Assembly: GCF_029227915.1 (NCBI RefSeq)
Contig: NC_079883.1
Coordinates: 11,904,001-11,968,000, forward strand
Direction of reading: 5' to 3'
DNA length: 64,000 nucleotides
Source: Hydractinia symbiolongicarpus
Taxonomy: Eukaryota > Cnidaria > Hydrozoa > Anthoathecata > Hydractiniidae
The notes beneath the pieces were generated by a model, which had not been told where the DNA came from, did not search any database, and saw only the letters and a program-made list of their open reading frames with translations. The translations under genes and the position numbers were made by a program. Positions 7,856 to 22,439 of the stretch are shown here, in pieces; the stretch's first letter is position 1, and every line of letters starts with the position of its first letter.

Positions 7856-8052
7856 ATTAGTAGGTGCAAATACGTGCAATTTATTTTGACGTTGTGATCA
7901 AATTTTTTTATTTAATTTCTTTGAGTTACTTAGGACAAGGCGTATGCATGGATTATCTATTAGACTTTAAGGTTATAGTTTTGTGAAAAAAACAATGTTT
8001 TTTTAAAGATGTGTGGCTATAAAAATAGCCGTTGTTTTCTGAGTGTAGCGGT
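7856..8052. other. 5S-H2A spacer (reference)
   Basis: 197 bp, holding the upstream flank of 5S and the H2A 3' end with its stem-loop at 8015-8030. No gene seen. Confidence 0.8.
8015..8030 (-). terminator. Histone 3' stem-loop of H2A
   Basis: Minus-strand GGCTATTTTTATAGCC, 22 bp past the H2A stop. Present in every long unit except R11, where it is precisely deleted. Confidence 0.93.
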
Positions 8053-8433
8053 TTACTTCTTCTGTCCTTTGTCGTTCTTCTTTGGGAGTAAGACAGCTTG
8101 AATGTTTGGCAAAACACCACCAGCTGCAATGGTTACACCGCTCAAAAGTTTGTTTAATTCTTCATCATTACGAACAGCCAATTGTAAATGTCTTGGAATA
8201 ATCCTAGCTTTTTTGTTGTCTCTTGCTGCGTTACCAGCCAACTCCAATATCTCAGCAGATAAATATTCCAAGACGGCTGCTAAGTAAACTGGTGCTCCAG
8301 ATCCAATTCGGTTAGCATAGTGCCCTCTACGAAGGAATCTATGCACTCTACCGACTGGAAATTGAAGTCCAGCTCTTGAGGATCTTGTCTTGGCTTTAGC
8401 CTTAGCTTTTCCACCTTTTCCACGTCCAGACAT
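8053..8433 (-). CDS. H2A: Histone H2A (R2, reference copy)
   Basis: 126 residues. Tail [21 protein letters not shown], then the histone fold with the H2A signature [12 protein letters not shown] and [10 protein letters not shown]. Acidic-patch residues are present ([14 protein letters not shown] and NDEELNKLL). The C-terminus [13 protein letters not shown] is short and lacks the SQ(E/D) motif of H2A.X and the features of H2A.Z, so this is canonical H2A. It pairs with H2B, its divergent neighbour 284 bp away in the next unit. Confidence 0.98.
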   Translation of the reverse strand: MSGRGKGGKAKAKAKTRSSRAGLQFPVGRVHRFLRRGHYANRIGSGAPVYLAAVLEYLSAEILELAGNAARDNKKARIIPRHLQLAVRNDEELNKLLSGVTIAAGGVLPNIQAVLLPKKNDKGQKK

Positions 8434-8717
8434 AACTGCGATTTGATTTGTAAGTTAATACAAAAACGTACGAATATTTAACGTAAGTGTTAACGAAATA
8501 AACTTTACTCGTTTTTTCATCATAAAAATAGGATCGAAATCATGTTTTTTTAACCAATCATAATTAAGTATTAAACAAAAGATTTTTTTTTTAACCAATT
8601 AAATTGCGTATCGGCGTTTTCGGATCGAATTCGATCCGATTTTTTTACTTATAAACAAAAAGTTTTGACTTGCAGTTTAATGCTTATTTACAAGTTAAGT
8701 AGCAAAAATTTTTAACC
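8434..8717. promoter_or_regulatory. H2A-H2B divergent promoter (first intact copy)
   Basis: 284 bp shared by H2A (left) and H2B (right). Contains two AACCAAT boxes about 41 bp apart, a 20-bp perfect palindrome at 8620-8639 and TATAAA at 8650-8655, 63-68 bp before the H2B start. No equally clear TATA box is seen for H2A. In R1 and R4 the H2A side of this spacer is deleted but the H2B side is whole. Confidence 0.75.
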
Positions 8718-9122
8718 ATGTCTGACGCAGCAGCTAAAGGAGGAAAACAGGCACCTAAAGTAGCCAAGAAAGGTGAAAAAAGAGCCGGCAAAAAAGGAGG
8801 AAAGATTGGTGGAACTGGTGAAAAGAAACGCAAGAGAAAGAGAAAGGAAAGTTATGCTATTTACATCTACAATGTTTTGAAACAAGTTCACCCAGATGTC
8901 GGAGTTTCAAGCAAAGCTATGAGCATCATGAACTCATTTGTCAACGACATCTTTGAGCGCATTGCTTCCGAAGCTTCGCGTTTGGCTCTTCAAAACAAAA
9001 AGTGGACCATCTCTTCTCGTGAAATTCAAACCGCAGTACGTCTTCTCTTGCCTGGAGAACTTGCAAAACACGCAGTCAGTGAAGGAACAAAAGCCGTCAC
9101 AAAATACACAAGCAGCAAGTAA
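8718..9122 (+). CDS. H2B: Histone H2B, S96W variant (R3)
   Basis: As R2 except TCG to TGG gives Ser96Trp in NKK(S/W)TISSRE, a normally invariant Ser at the start of loop 2 where H2B meets DNA. A bulky Trp there is probably disturbing. Stem-loop 9146-9161 intact. Confidence 0.96.
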   Translation: MSDAAAKGGKQAPKVAKKGEKRAGKKGGKIGGTGEKKRKRKRKESYAIYIYNVLKQVHPDVGVSSKAMSIMNSFVNDIFERIASEASRLALQNKKWTISSREIQTAVRLLLPGELAKHAVSEGTKAVTKYTSSK

Positions 9123-9582
9123 ACCAACGTCTACCAAACACAAACGGTCTTTTTTAAGACCACACATCTTTAAAAAAACATTTACTTGGCGTCACTACAA
9201 GTTAACCGAAGTTAATAAAACTTCTAAATAATGTGCTTAAGAACACTAGCCTACATTTAAAATACTTCCCCATGTGTGTGTGGATTAGCTTCACTTTTCA
9301 TACGTATTATTAGCTGTACTTGCAGAAAAGACAAGTACATTGATCCATGTTATTGCTTACATTTAACTTAACCCAGCTTTTCACGGAAACACTCCCAGGC
9401 AAATTAACCCTACAAAGTATTTCTAAATTTTTTTTGTGTCATATATGACATAGTATCGTATAGCAATAAATGTAACTGTGACAAGACTTTACACATTGTG
9501 TAATTTGGAAGCGTGCACAAAGTAATGTTTTAAAAGATTTGTGGCTATAAAAATAGCCGTTTTTGTTGAGCAATGACAACGC

Positions 9583-9939
<357 letters not shown>

Positions 9940-10417
9940 TTAACAGAATTCAGACAGCTTTAAAAAGAGGCCATAAAATTACCTACTGCTCGTGGAAACA
10001 CCCTAATTAACCAATAGAGTTGCGTCATTACAAAATGTTCCGAACATTTTGTACATTTTTTTAAGTAAAACTGTAGTTTTTTTAAAAATTCGTGGTCTTA
10101 ATGTTTCAGTAAGGCAATAAATTTGGCATCGTTGGAATTCGCCAAACCTTCTGCTACTTACTAAAAAAAAAAAAAGTCAAAAGCTTTTGTGTATCAGAAG
10201 ATACAGCCGTTTTCCCGTAGCCAAAAAACACAGATTTTATAAAAATGTTAAAGTAATGAGCGTAATGTCATTATGCAGCCAATCAGAAATTACTTTCTTA
10301 GCACCAATCAAATGGTTTGTTTTGAACCTTAGCTGTCAATCAATATGAGAAATAAAACTTTGGCGCGATAGTGCATTTTAGACCGTCTTGTGTATCCGTA
10401 CTACATCGACTTCTTAA

Positions 10418-10831
<414 letters not shown>

Positions 10832-11192
10832 GCATCTTACCAAACAAAAAACGGCTATTTTTATAGCCACACATCCATAAAAAATATTACGGCTAGCTTT
10901 TTATATCAAACTTTGTCCTGCTTTCTGTTTAAATTTTATGCTACATAAAAATTTTATGCTACATAAAGTTTGACAATGTTAAAAATATGAAGGGCAAGAA
11001 AAGTAAAAGCAAGAAAATAAGAAATTTAAAAACGAAAATACTTAAACTTAGGGAATCTAATCTTAAATTTACTCTTTTTTAACTGTTTAAGTGACTTAAA
11101 CAAGTTTAACTTTGTACCAAGATAATGTTTTTTTGTAAATGTGTGGCTATAAAAATAGCCGTTTGTTAATGTAATAGCCAGATACACACAAA

Positions 11193-11744
11193 TTATTTTT
11201 TTGCGGTCTTCTTTGCTGCCTTTTTGGGAGTCTTTTTGACCTTCTTTGCTGCAGGTTTTTTAGCAACAGGCTTCTTTGTGGGTTTCTTAGCTGCTGGTTT
11301 CTTAGCCGAGGCTTTCTTTGTGGCAGGCTTCTTTGCTGCTTTCTTTGGCGTGCTCTTCTTTGCTGGCTTCTTTTTTGGTGTACTTTTCTTTGCAGTAGGC
11401 TTCTTTGCCGTTGGCTTTTTTGCTGCGGCCTTTTTCTTAGGTTTTTCTTTTTTTACCTGACCTAGCTTGAATGATCCAGAAGCACCAGTGCCTTTAGTTT
11501 GAATCAAATCGCCTGATGTTACTCCTCGTTTAAGAGCCATTTTCAGATGATGATCTGAGTTTTCAGCAACTTTGTAATTTGCATGAATATATTTTGTAAT
11601 AGCTTGGCGAGATGAACCACCGCGTTCCTTTAGGGTAGCGATAGCAGCCTTGATCATGTCCACATATTTAGGGTGATCAGCTGTCTTCTTTGCAGCAGGT
11701 TTCTTCTTGGGTGCGATTTTCTTTGGAGAAGCTGCTTCACTCAT
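11193..11744 (-). CDS. H1: Linker histone H1 (R3)
   Basis: Protein identical to R2; same start choice. Stem-loop 11145-11160. Confidence 0.96.
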   Translation of the reverse strand: MSEAASPKKIAPKKKPAAKKTADHPKYVDMIKAAIATLKERGGSSRQAITKYIHANYKVAENSDHHLKMALKRGVTSGDLIQTKGTGASGSFKLGQVKKEKPKKKAAAKKPTAKKPTAKKSTPKKKPAKKSTPKKAAKKPATKKASAKKPAAKKPTKKPVAKKPAAKKVKKTPKKAAKKTAKK

Positions 11745-12323
11745 TTTTAATGTTTTCTTACAACAATCCAACGATAAACGATGCTTGTTATCACAGTAGA
11801 AGTATACTAAACATTACCGTGTAAATGAGATATAATTTAAGACGGTGCGAAGTATGCGGACGTAAAAGTACCACTCCCGGGAATTGATTTGGCGCGAAAA
11901 CAGAAATGTGTGTTTCTGTACATCGTATAATGTCCGTTTTGGGTGCCGCGACTATGCGAAAGCATGTTAATTTTTATTTGTAGTACGACGCAATAGTCTG
12001 CAAGAGAAGCTGCTGGAGTTTGAGGTCTTCAGCATTACATCTAGTCTGTTAATTTGGGCTTCTTCCGCGCTCGTGTTAGGATTTTCATAAAGCGTTCTTT
12101 GGTTTGCGTTGCGTATGTCGGCCTACATCATCGACACGGCCTGTTTCCGGCTATTAGGAGCAATTCATATATTGGGCACTGCGTTTCGACTTTTTTATTA
12201 GACCACAGTAAAAAAATTCACTCACAGAAGTCCCTTTCTTTCATGGCTACAAACACGAAGAATTCTGTCGTAAGTAAAACGAATGCGCAAGCCAAAATGA
12301 CGATGGGGCGAAGTCATAAGCAT

Positions 12324-12396
12324 GGCCCTGTGGCCCAATGGATAAGGCATCTGACTACGAATCAGGGGATTCCAGGTTCGACTCCTGGCAGGGTCG
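12324..12396 (+). tRNA. trnR-ACG: tRNA-Arg (ACG) (R3)
   Basis: Identical to the R2 copy, again with no close T run downstream. Confidence 0.95.
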
Positions 12397-12718
12397 CACT
12401 GTCGCATTTCGGCTGCATGGTCTACTGTGTAACGCGCGCGCACGTTCTGGCGTAATGCGTTGATAAACGGAATGTACGCAGACATATTGGAAAGTAATAT
12501 CACGCACTTAGTATCGTCGCCTTTGTTAGCATTCATGTAAGTTACCATCCACTCGCTACAGTCGCTCTCCATCCTACGGCTAAATCAACAGCCGTGATTT
12601 TTACTATGTCGCCGTCCATCCGTACGCGGTGACAGTTGTAAGCTTTACAGTAACGTGACATGCTCCACAAGCAGTTACGGTGTGTGGACGATGCCTATCA
12701 TGGCAACGCTTGTTCTTT

Positions 12719-12905
12719 ATCGCTTCTCGGCCTAATGGCTAAGATCAAGTGTAGTATCTGTTCTTATCAGTTTAATATCTGGTAGGCCATTCTCTGAATG
12801 GTCAGTATATTAATCTGATTTTTGGCCTTGGGTCATGGAGGTGGATTCATTCACGCCGTGACCACGGGTTGCCTTGGTGTTGCACTATTACCGATGGCGG
12901 CCCAC
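12719..12905 (+). ncRNA. U2: U2 snRNA (R3)
   Basis: Identical by eye to the R2 copy; candidate PSE at 12665-12678. Confidence 0.96.
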
Positions 12906-13095
12906 ATAAGCAATAAAAGAATAATAGCAGTCCTCTTTCCGACGGCACTCTGCATAGTCTACGGCGGGAACAAAACGCGTACACTGGGGGAGAATACAGC
13001 CTATGCCCCGCGACACGGCAGTTTATAACACACTCAAGCCACAAGCATTAACAAACTTTGAAGGGTACCCTCATGCTACGGTGCAGTTCCAACTC

Positions 13096-13259
13096 ATACT
13101 TACCTGACGGGGAAGTAAAGACTGATCAATGAGGGTTTTCTTCCAGAGTGAGGCTCTTGCATTGCACTACGCTTGGGCTGACCTCTGCGATTACTGCAAA
13201 CGTCAGTAACTCGACCGTACAATTTCTGGTAGTGGGGGCCTGCGTCCGCGCTCGCCCCC
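13096..13259 (+). ncRNA. U1: U1 snRNA (R3)
   Basis: Identical by eye to the R2 copy; candidate PSE at 13039-13052. Confidence 0.96.
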
Positions 13260-13490
13260 TCCTTAAGTCAAAATGAATGAGCTTAGAAAAGTTGCGCGGC
13301 CAAATGTCGGTGGTGACTTAAACGCTAAGGTAAAACCTCGCTTGGCTGTTACGAAACGTGATTGCGATATAAGTCCTCGGAAGGCGGCGGAATTTTATTT
13401 TATTTGCCATTCCGTCAGGGTTATTGGATGATCGGCAATAGATCGAGTTTGTATGCATTTGAAAGCTCTTTTTTCTCGTACTATCACCTG

Positions 13491-13516
13491 AAAATGTCGT
13501 AGGAAAATGTCATAGG
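13491..13516. repeat. 13-bp tandem duplication in the U1-5S spacer
   Basis: AAAATGTCGTAGG followed by AAAATGTCATAGG. Present in R3 and R5 to R12; single in R2. Adds the 13 bp that separate 5839-bp from 5852-bp units. Confidence 0.9.
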
Positions 13517-13587
13517 AAACACTTTCAACAACCGCCACGTTCCTTAATTGTTATAACAAGAAATATATCACAGCAAATGAAAATGAA

Positions 13588-13707
13588 AAGCCTACGACAC
13601 CGGGAGTTCCCAGGCGGTCCCCCATCCAAGTACTATCCCGGCCCGACGATGCTTAACTTCCGTGATCAGACGAGAACGGGTGTGTTCATCGTGGTATGGC
13701 CGTAGAC
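13588..13707 (-). rRNA. 5S rRNA: 5S ribosomal RNA (R3)
   Basis: Identical by eye to the R2 copy, with the same T-run terminator. Confidence 0.97.
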
Positions 13708-13904
13708 ATTAGTAGGTGCAAATACGTGCAATTTATTTTGACGTTGTGATCAATTTTTTTTATTTAATTTCTTTGAGTTACTTAGGACAAGGCGTATGCA
13801 TGGATTATCTATTAGACTTTAAGGTTATAGTTTTGTGAAAAAAACAATGTTTTTTTAAAGATGTGTGGCTATAAAAATAGCCGTTGTTTTCTGAGTGTAG
13901 CGGT

Positions 13905-14285
13905 TTACTTCTTCTGTCCTTTGTCGTTCTTCTTTGGGAGTAAGACAGCTTGAATGTTTGGCAAAACACCACCAGCTGCAATGGTTACACCGCTCAAAAG
14001 TTTGTTTAATTCTTCATCATTACGAACAGCCAATTGTAAATGTCTTGGAATAATCCTAGCTTTTTTGTTGTCTCTTGCTGCGTTACCAGCCAACTCCAAT
14101 ATCTCAGCAGATAAATATTCCAAGACGGCTGCTAAGTAAACTGGTGCTCCAGATCCAATTCGGTTAGCATAGTGCCCTCTACGAAGGAATCTATGCACTC
14201 TACCGACTGGAAATTGAAGTCCAGCTCTTGAGGATCTTGTCTTGGCTTTAGCCTTAGCTTTTCCACCTTTTCCACGTCCAGACAT
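13905..14285 (-). CDS. H2A: Histone H2A (R3)
   Basis: Protein identical to R2. Stem-loop 13867-13882. Divergent with the R4 H2B. Confidence 0.98.
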   Translation of the reverse strand: MSGRGKGGKAKAKAKTRSSRAGLQFPVGRVHRFLRRGHYANRIGSGAPVYLAAVLEYLSAEILELAGNAARDNKKARIIPRHLQLAVRNDEELNKLLSGVTIAAGGVLPNIQAVLLPKKNDKGQKK

Positions 14286-14569
14286 AACTGCGATTTGATT
14301 TGTAAGTTAATACAAAAACGTACGAATATTTAACGTAAGTGTTAACGAAATAAACTTTACTCGTTTTTTCATCATAAAAATAGGATCGAAATCATGTTTT
14401 TTTAACCAATCATAATTAAGTATTAAACAAAAGATTTTTTTTTTAACCAATTAAATTGCGTATCGGCGTTTTCGGATCGAATTCGATCCGATTTTTTTAC
14501 TTATAAACAAAAAGTTTTGACTTGCAGTTTAATGCTTATTTACAAGTTAAGTAGCAAAAATTTTTAACC

Positions 14570-14974
14570 ATGTCTGACGCAGCAGCTAAAGGAGGAAAAC
14601 AGGCACCTAAAGTAGCCAAGAAAGGTGAAAAAAGAGCCGGCAAAAAAGGAGGAAAGATTGGTGGAACTGGTGAAAAGAAACGCAAGAGAAAGAGAAAGGA
14701 AAGTTATGCTATTTACATCTACAATGTTTTGAAACAAGTTCACCCAGATGTCGGAGTTTCAAGCAAAGCTATGAGCATCATGAACTCATTTGTCAACGAC
14801 ATCTTTGAGCGCATTGCTTCCGAAGCTTCGTGTTTGGCTCTTCAAAACAAAAAGTCGACCATCTCTTCTCGTGAAATTCAAACCGCAGTACGTCTTCTCT
14901 TGCCTGGAGAACTTGCAAAACACGCAGTCAGTGAAGGAACAAAAGCCGTCACAAAATACACAAGCAGCAAGTAA
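14570..14974 (+). CDS. H2B: Histone H2B, R88C variant (R4)
   Basis: As R2 except CGT to TGT, giving Arg88Cys in EAS(R/C)LAL, within the long central part of the fold close to DNA. Its promoter, shared with the R3 H2A, is intact. Stem-loop 14998-15013. Confidence 0.96.
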   Translation: MSDAAAKGGKQAPKVAKKGEKRAGKKGGKIGGTGEKKRKRKRKESYAIYIYNVLKQVHPDVGVSSKAMSIMNSFVNDIFERIASEASCLALQNKKSTISSREIQTAVRLLLPGELAKHAVSEGTKAVTKYTSSK

Positions 14975-15434
14975 ACCAACGTCTACCAAACACAAACGGT
15001 CTTTTTTAAGACCACACATCTTTAAAAAAACATTTACTTGGCGTCACTACAAGTTAACCGAAGTTAATAAAACTTCTAAATAATGTGCTTAAGAACACTA
15101 GCCTACATTTAAAATACTTCCCCATGTGTGTGTGGATTAGCTTCACTTTTCATACGTATTATTAGCTGTACTTGCAGAAAAGACAAGTACATTGATCCAT
15201 GTTATTGCTTACATTTAACTTAACCCAGCTTTTCACGGAAACACTCCCAGGCAAATTAACCCTACAAAGTATTTCTAAATTTTTTTTGTGTCATATATGA
15301 CATAGTATCGTATAGCAATAAATGTAACTGTGACAAGACTTTACACATTGTGTAATTTGGAAGCGTGCACAAAGTAATGTTTTAAAAGATTTGTGGCTAT
15401 AAAAATAGCCGTTTTTGTTGAGCAATGACAACGC

Positions 15435-15791
<357 letters not shown>

Positions 15792-16269
15792 TTAACAGAA
15801 TTCAGACAGCTTTAAAAAGAGGCCATAAAATTACCTACTGCTCGTGGAAACACCCTAATTAACCAATAGAGTTGCGTCATTACAAAATGTTCCGAACATT
15901 TTGTACATTTTTTTAAGTAAAACTGTAGTTTTTTTAAAAATTCGTGGTCTTAATGTTTCAGTAAGGCAATAAATTTGGCATCGTTGGAATTCGCCAAACC
16001 TTCTGCTACTTACTAAAAAAAAAAAAAGTCAAAAGCTTTTGTGTATCAGAAGATACAGCCGTTTTCCCGTAGCCAAAAAACACAGATTTTATAAAAATGT
16101 TAAAGTAATGAGCGTAATGTCATTATGCAGCCAATCAGAAATTACTTTCTTAGCACCAATCAAATGGTTTGTTTTGAACCTTAGCTGTCAATCAATATGA
16201 GAAATAAAACTTTGGCGCGATAGTGCATTTTAGACCGTCTTGTGTATCCGTACTACATCGACTTCTTAA

Positions 16270-16683
<414 letters not shown>

Positions 16684-17044
16684 GCATCTTACCAAACAAA
16701 AAACGGCTATTTTTATAGCCACACATCCATAAAAAATATTACGGCTAGCTTTTCATATCAAACTTTGTCCTGCTTTCTGTTTAAATTTTATGCTACATAA
16801 AAATTTTATGCTACATAAAGTTTGACAATGTTAAAAATATGAAGGGCAAGAAAAGTAAAAGCAAGAAAATAAGAAATTTAAAAACGAAAATACTTAAACT
16901 TAGGGAATCTAATCTTAAATTTACTCTTTTTTAACTGTTTAAGTGACTTAAACAAGTTTAACTTTGTACCAAGATAATGTTTTTTTGTAAATGTGTGGCT
17001 ATAAAAATAGCCGTTTGTTAATGTAATAGCCAGATACACACAAA

Positions 17045-17165
17045 TTATTTTTTTGCGGTCTTCTTTGCTGCCTTTTTGGGAGTCTTTTTGACCTTCTTTG
17101 CTGCAGGTTTTTTAGCAACAGGCTTCTTTGTGGGTTTCTTAGCTGCTGGTTTCTTAGCCGAGGCT
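17045..17165 (-). pseudogene. H1 tail fragment (R4)
   Basis: Same remnant as in R1: H1 codons 145-183 and stop, with stem-loop 16997-17012 kept, joined to H2A sequence at 17165/17166. Confidence 0.95.
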
Positions 17166-17337
17166 AATCCTAGCTTTTTTGTTGTCTCTTGCTGCGTTAC
17201 CAGCCAACTCCAATATCTCAGCAGATAAATATTCCAAGACGGCTGCTAAGTAAACTGGTGCTCCAGATCCAATTCGGTTAGCATAGTGCCCTCTACGAAG
17301 GAATCTATGCACTCTACCGACTGGAAATTGAAGTCCA
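17166..17337 (-). pseudogene. H2A internal fragment (R4)
   Basis: Same remnant as in R1: H2A residues 22-78. The second junction, at 17337/17338, joins it to the H2A-H2B promoter. The 98-codon open frame at 17154-17450 matches the R1 one residue for residue. Confidence 0.95.
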
Positions 17338-17569
17338 AGTGTTAACGAAATAAACTTTACTCGTTTTTTCATCATAAAAATAGGATCGAAATCATGTTTT
17401 TTTAACCAATCATAATTAAGTATTAAACAAAAGATTTTTTTTTTAACCAATTAAATTGCGTATCGGCGTTTTCGGATCGAATTCGATCCGATTTTTTTAC
17501 TTATAAACAAAAAGTTTTGACTTGCAGTTTAATGCTTATTTACAAGTTAAGTAGCAAAAATTTTTAACC

Positions 17570-17974
17570 ATGTCTGACGCAGCAGCTAAAGGAGGAAAAC
17601 AGGCACCTAAAGTAGCCAAGAAAGGTGAAAAAAGAGCCGGCAAAAAAGGAGGAAAGATTGGTGGAACTGGTGAAAAGAAACGCAAGAGAAAGAGAAAGGA
17701 AAGTTATGCTATTTACATCTACAATGTTTTGAAACAAGTTCACCCAGATGTCGGAGTTTCAAGCAAAGCTATGAGCATCATGAACTCATTTGTCAACGAC
17801 ATCTTTGAGCGCATTGCTTCCGAAGCTTCGCGTTTGGCTCTTCAAAACAAAAAGTCGACCATCTCTTCTCGTGAAATTCAAACCGCAGTACGTCTTCTCT
17901 TGCCTGGAGAACTTGCAAAACACGCAGTCAGTGAAGGAACAAAAGCCGTCACAAAATACACAAGCAGCAAGTAA
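17570..17974 (+). CDS. H2B: Histone H2B (R5)
   Basis: Protein identical to R2. Lies beside the R4 scar, yet its TATA box and palindrome are intact. Stem-loop 17998-18013. Confidence 0.98.
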   Translation: MSDAAAKGGKQAPKVAKKGEKRAGKKGGKIGGTGEKKRKRKRKESYAIYIYNVLKQVHPDVGVSSKAMSIMNSFVNDIFERIASEASRLALQNKKSTISSREIQTAVRLLLPGELAKHAVSEGTKAVTKYTSSK

Positions 17975-18434
17975 ACCAACGTCTACCAAACACAAACGGT
18001 CTTTTTTAAGACCACACATCTTTAAAAAAACATTTACTTGGCGTCACTACAAGTTAACCGAAGTTAATAAAACTTCTAAATAATGTGCTTAAGAACACTA
18101 GCCTACATTTAAAATACTTCCCCATGTGTGTGTGGATTAGCTTCACTTTTCATACGTATTATTAGCTGTACTTGCAGAAAAGACAAGTACATTGATCCAT
18201 GTTATTGCTTACATTTAACTTAACCCAGCTTTTCACGGAAACACTCCCAGGCAAATTAACCCTACAAAGTATTTCTAAATTTTTTTTGTGTCATATATGA
18301 CATAGTATCGTATAGCAATAAATGTAACTGTGACAAGACTTTACACATTGTGTAATTTGGAAGCGTGCACAAAGTAATGTTTTAAAAGATTTGTGGCTAT
18401 AAAAATAGCCGTTTTTGTTGAGCAATGACAACGC

Positions 18435-18791
<357 letters not shown>

Positions 18792-19269
18792 TTAACAGAA
18801 TTCAGACAGCTTTAAAAAGAGGCCATAAAATTACCTACTGCTCGTGGAAACACCCTAATTAACCAATAGAGTTGCGTCATTACAAAATGTTCCGAACATT
18901 TTGTACATTTTTTTAAGTAAAACTGTAGTTTTTTTAAAAATTCGTGGTCTTAATGTTTCAGTAAGGCAATAAATTTGGCATCGTTGGAATTCGCCAAACC
19001 TTCTGCTACTTACTAAAAAAAAAAAAAGTCAAAAGCTTTTGTGTATCAGAAGATACAGCCGTTTTCCCGTAGCCAAAAAACACAGATTTTATAAAAATGT
19101 TAAAGTAATGAGCGTAATGTCATTATGCAGCCAATCAGAAATTACTTTCTTAGCACCAATCAAATGGTTTGTTTTGAACCTTAGCTGTCAATCAATATGA
19201 GAAATAAAACTTTGGCGCGATAGTGCATTTTAGACCGTCTTGTGTATCCGTACTACATCGACTTCTTAA

Positions 19270-19683
<414 letters not shown>

Positions 19684-19996
19684 GCATCTTACCAAACAAA
19701 AAACGGCTATTTTTATAGCCACACATCCATAAAAAATATTACGGCTAGCTTTTTATATCAAACTTTGTCCTGCTTTCTGTTTAAATTTTATGCTACATAA
19801 AAATTTTATGCTACATAAAGTTTGACAATGTTAAAAATATGAAGGGCAAGAAAAGTAAAAGCAAGAAAATAAGAAATTTAAAAACGAAAATACTTAAACT
19901 TAGGGAATCTAATCTTAAATTTACTCTTTTTTAACTGTTTAAGTGACTTAAACAAGTTTAACTTTGTACCAAGATAGTGTTTTTTTGTAAATGTGT

Positions 19997-20012
19997 GGCT
20001 ATTAAAATAGCC
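19997..20012 (-). terminator. H1 stem-loop with altered loop (R5)
   Basis: Minus-strand GGCTATTTTAATAGCC: the stem is intact but the last loop base is A instead of T, giving loop TTTA. Probably still bound, as the loop end varies among animals. Confidence 0.85.
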
Positions 20013-20044
20013 GTTTGTTAATGTAATAGCCAGATACACACAAA

Positions 20045-20596
20045 TTATTTTTTTGCGGTCTTCTTTGCTGCCTTTTTGGGAGTCTTTTTGACCTTCTTTG
20101 CTGCAGGTTTTTTAGCAACAGGCTTCTTTGTGGGTTTCTTAGCTGCTGGTTTCTTAGCCGAGGCTTTCTTTGTGGCAGGCTTCTTTGCTGCTTTCTTTGG
20201 CGTGCTCTTCTTTGCTGGCTTCTTTTTTGGTGTACTTTTCTTTGCAGTAGGCTTCTTTGCCGTTGGCTTTTTTGCTGCGGCCTTTTTCTTAGGTTTTTCT
20301 TTTTTTACCTGACCTAGCTTGAATGATCCAGAAGCACCAGTGCCTTTAGTTTGAATCAAATCGCCTGATGTTACTCCTCGTTTAAGAGCCATTTTCAGAT
20401 GATGATCTGAGTTTTCAGCAACTTTGTAATTTGCATGAATATATTTTGTAATAGCTTGGCGAGATGAACCACCGCGTTCCTTTAGGGTAGCGATAGCAGC
20501 CTTGATCATGTCCACATATTTAGGGTGATCAGCTGTCTTCTTTGCAGCAGGTTTCTTCTTGGGTGCGATTTTCTTTGGAGAAGCTGCTTCACTCAT
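20045..20596 (-). CDS. H1: Linker histone H1 (R5)
   Basis: Protein identical to R2; the 3' stem-loop (19997-20012) has one loop change. Confidence 0.96.
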   Translation of the reverse strand: MSEAASPKKIAPKKKPAAKKTADHPKYVDMIKAAIATLKERGGSSRQAITKYIHANYKVAENSDHHLKMALKRGVTSGDLIQTKGTGASGSFKLGQVKKEKPKKKAAAKKPTAKKPTAKKSTPKKKPAKKSTPKKAAKKPATKKASAKKPAAKKPTKKPVAKKPAAKKVKKTPKKAAKKTAKK

Positions 20597-21175
20597 TTTT
20601 AATGTTTTCTTACAACAATCCAACGATAAACGATGCTTGTTATCACAGTAGAAGTATACTAAACATTACCGTGTAAATGAGATATAATTTAAGACGGTGC
20701 GAAGTATGCGGACGTAAAAGTACCACTCCCGGGAATTGATTTGGCGCGAAAACAGAAATGTGTGTTTCTGTACATCGTATAATGTCCGTTTTGGGTGCCG
20801 CGACTATGCGAAAGCATGTTAATTTTTATTTGTAGTACGACGCAATAGTCTGCAAGAGAAGCTGCTGGAGTTTGAGGTCTTCAGCATTACATCTAGTCTG
20901 TTAATTTGGGCTTCTTCCGCGCTCGTGTTAGGATTTTCATAAAGCGTTCTTTGGTTTGCGTTGCGTATGTCGGCCTACATCATCGACACGGCCTGTTTCC
21001 GGCTATTAGGAGCAATTCATATATTGGGCACTGCGTTTCGACTTTTTTATTAGACCACAGTAAAAAAATTCACTCACAGAAGTCCCTTTCTTTCATGGCT
21101 ACAAACACGAAGAATTCTGTCGTAAGTAAAACGAATGCGCAAGCCAAAATGACGATGGGGCGAAGTCATAAGCAT

Positions 21176-21248
21176 GGCCCTGTGGCCCAATGGATAAGGC
21201 ATCTGACTACGAATCAGGGGATTCCAGGTTCGACTCCTGGCAGGGTCG
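21176..21248 (+). tRNA. trnR-ACG: tRNA-Arg (ACG) (R5)
   Basis: Identical to the R2 copy. Confidence 0.95.
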
Positions 21249-21570
21249 CACTGTCGCATTTCGGCTGCATGGTCTACTGTGTAACGCGCGCGCACGTTCT
21301 GGCGTAATGCGTTGATAAACGGAATGTACGCAGACATATTGGAAAGTAATATCACGCACTTAGTATCGTCGCCTTTGTTAGCATTCATGTAAGTTACCAT
21401 CCACTCGCTACAGTCGCTCTCCATCCTACGGCTAAATCAACAGCCGTGATTTTTACTATGTCGCCGTCCATCCGTACGCGGTGACAGTTGTAAGCTTTAC
21501 AGTAACGTGACATGCTCCACAAGCAGTTACGGTGTGTGGACGATGCCTATCATGGCAACGCTTGTTCTTT

Positions 21571-21757
21571 ATCGCTTCTCGGCCTAATGGCTAAGATCAA
21601 GTGTAGTATCTGTTCTTATCAGTTTAATATCTGGTAGGCCATTCTCTGAATGGTCAGTATATTAATCTGATTTTTGGCCTTGGGTCATGGAGGTGGATTC
21701 ATTCACGCCGTGACCACGGGTTGCCTTGGTGTTGCACTATTACCGATGGCGGCCCAC
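21571..21757 (+). ncRNA. U2: U2 snRNA (R5)
   Basis: Identical by eye to the R2 copy; candidate PSE at 21517-21530. Confidence 0.96.
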
Positions 21758-21947
21758 ATAAGCAATAAAAGAATAATAGCAGTCCTCTTTCCGACGGCAC
21801 TCTGCATAGTCTACGGCGGGAACAAAACGCGTACACTGGGGGAGAATACAGCCTATGCCCCGCGACACGGCAGTTTATAACACACTCAAGCCACAAGCAT
21901 TAACAAACTTTGAAGGGTACCCTCATGCTACGGTGCAGTTCCAACTC

Positions 21948-22111
21948 ATACTTACCTGACGGGGAAGTAAAGACTGATCAATGAGGGTTTTCTTCCAGAG
22001 TGAGGCTCTTGCATTGCACTACGCTTGGGCTGACCTCTGCGATTACGGCAAACGTCAGTAACTCGACCGTACAATTTCTGGTAGTGGGGGCCTACGTCCG
22101 CGCTCGCCCCC
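21948..22111 (+). ncRNA. U1: U1 snRNA with two stem changes (R5)
   Basis: Two substitutions against all other copies: T to G at 22047 (RNA position 100), which breaks a pair in stem III (TTACTG/CAGTAA), and G to A at 22094 (position 147), which breaks a G-C pair in stem IV. The 5' recognition end, the U1A loop and the Sm site are unchanged. May be a weakened or decaying copy. Confidence 0.93.
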
Positions 22112-22439
22112 TCCTTAAGTCAAAATGAATGAGCTTAGAAAAGTTGCGCGGCCAAATGTCGGTGGTGACTTAAACGCTAAGGTAAAACCTCGCTTGGCTG
22201 TTACGAAACGTGATTGCGATATAAGTCCTCGGAAGGCGGCGGAATTTTATTTTATTTGCCATTCCGTCAGGGTTATTGGATGATCGGCAATAGATCGAGT
22301 TTGTATGCATTTGAAAGCTCTTTTTTCTCGTACTATCACCTGAAAATGTCGTAGGAAAATGTCATAGGAAACACTTTCAACAACCGCCACGTTCCTTAAT
22401 TGTTATAACAAGAAATATATCACAGCAAATGAAAATGAA

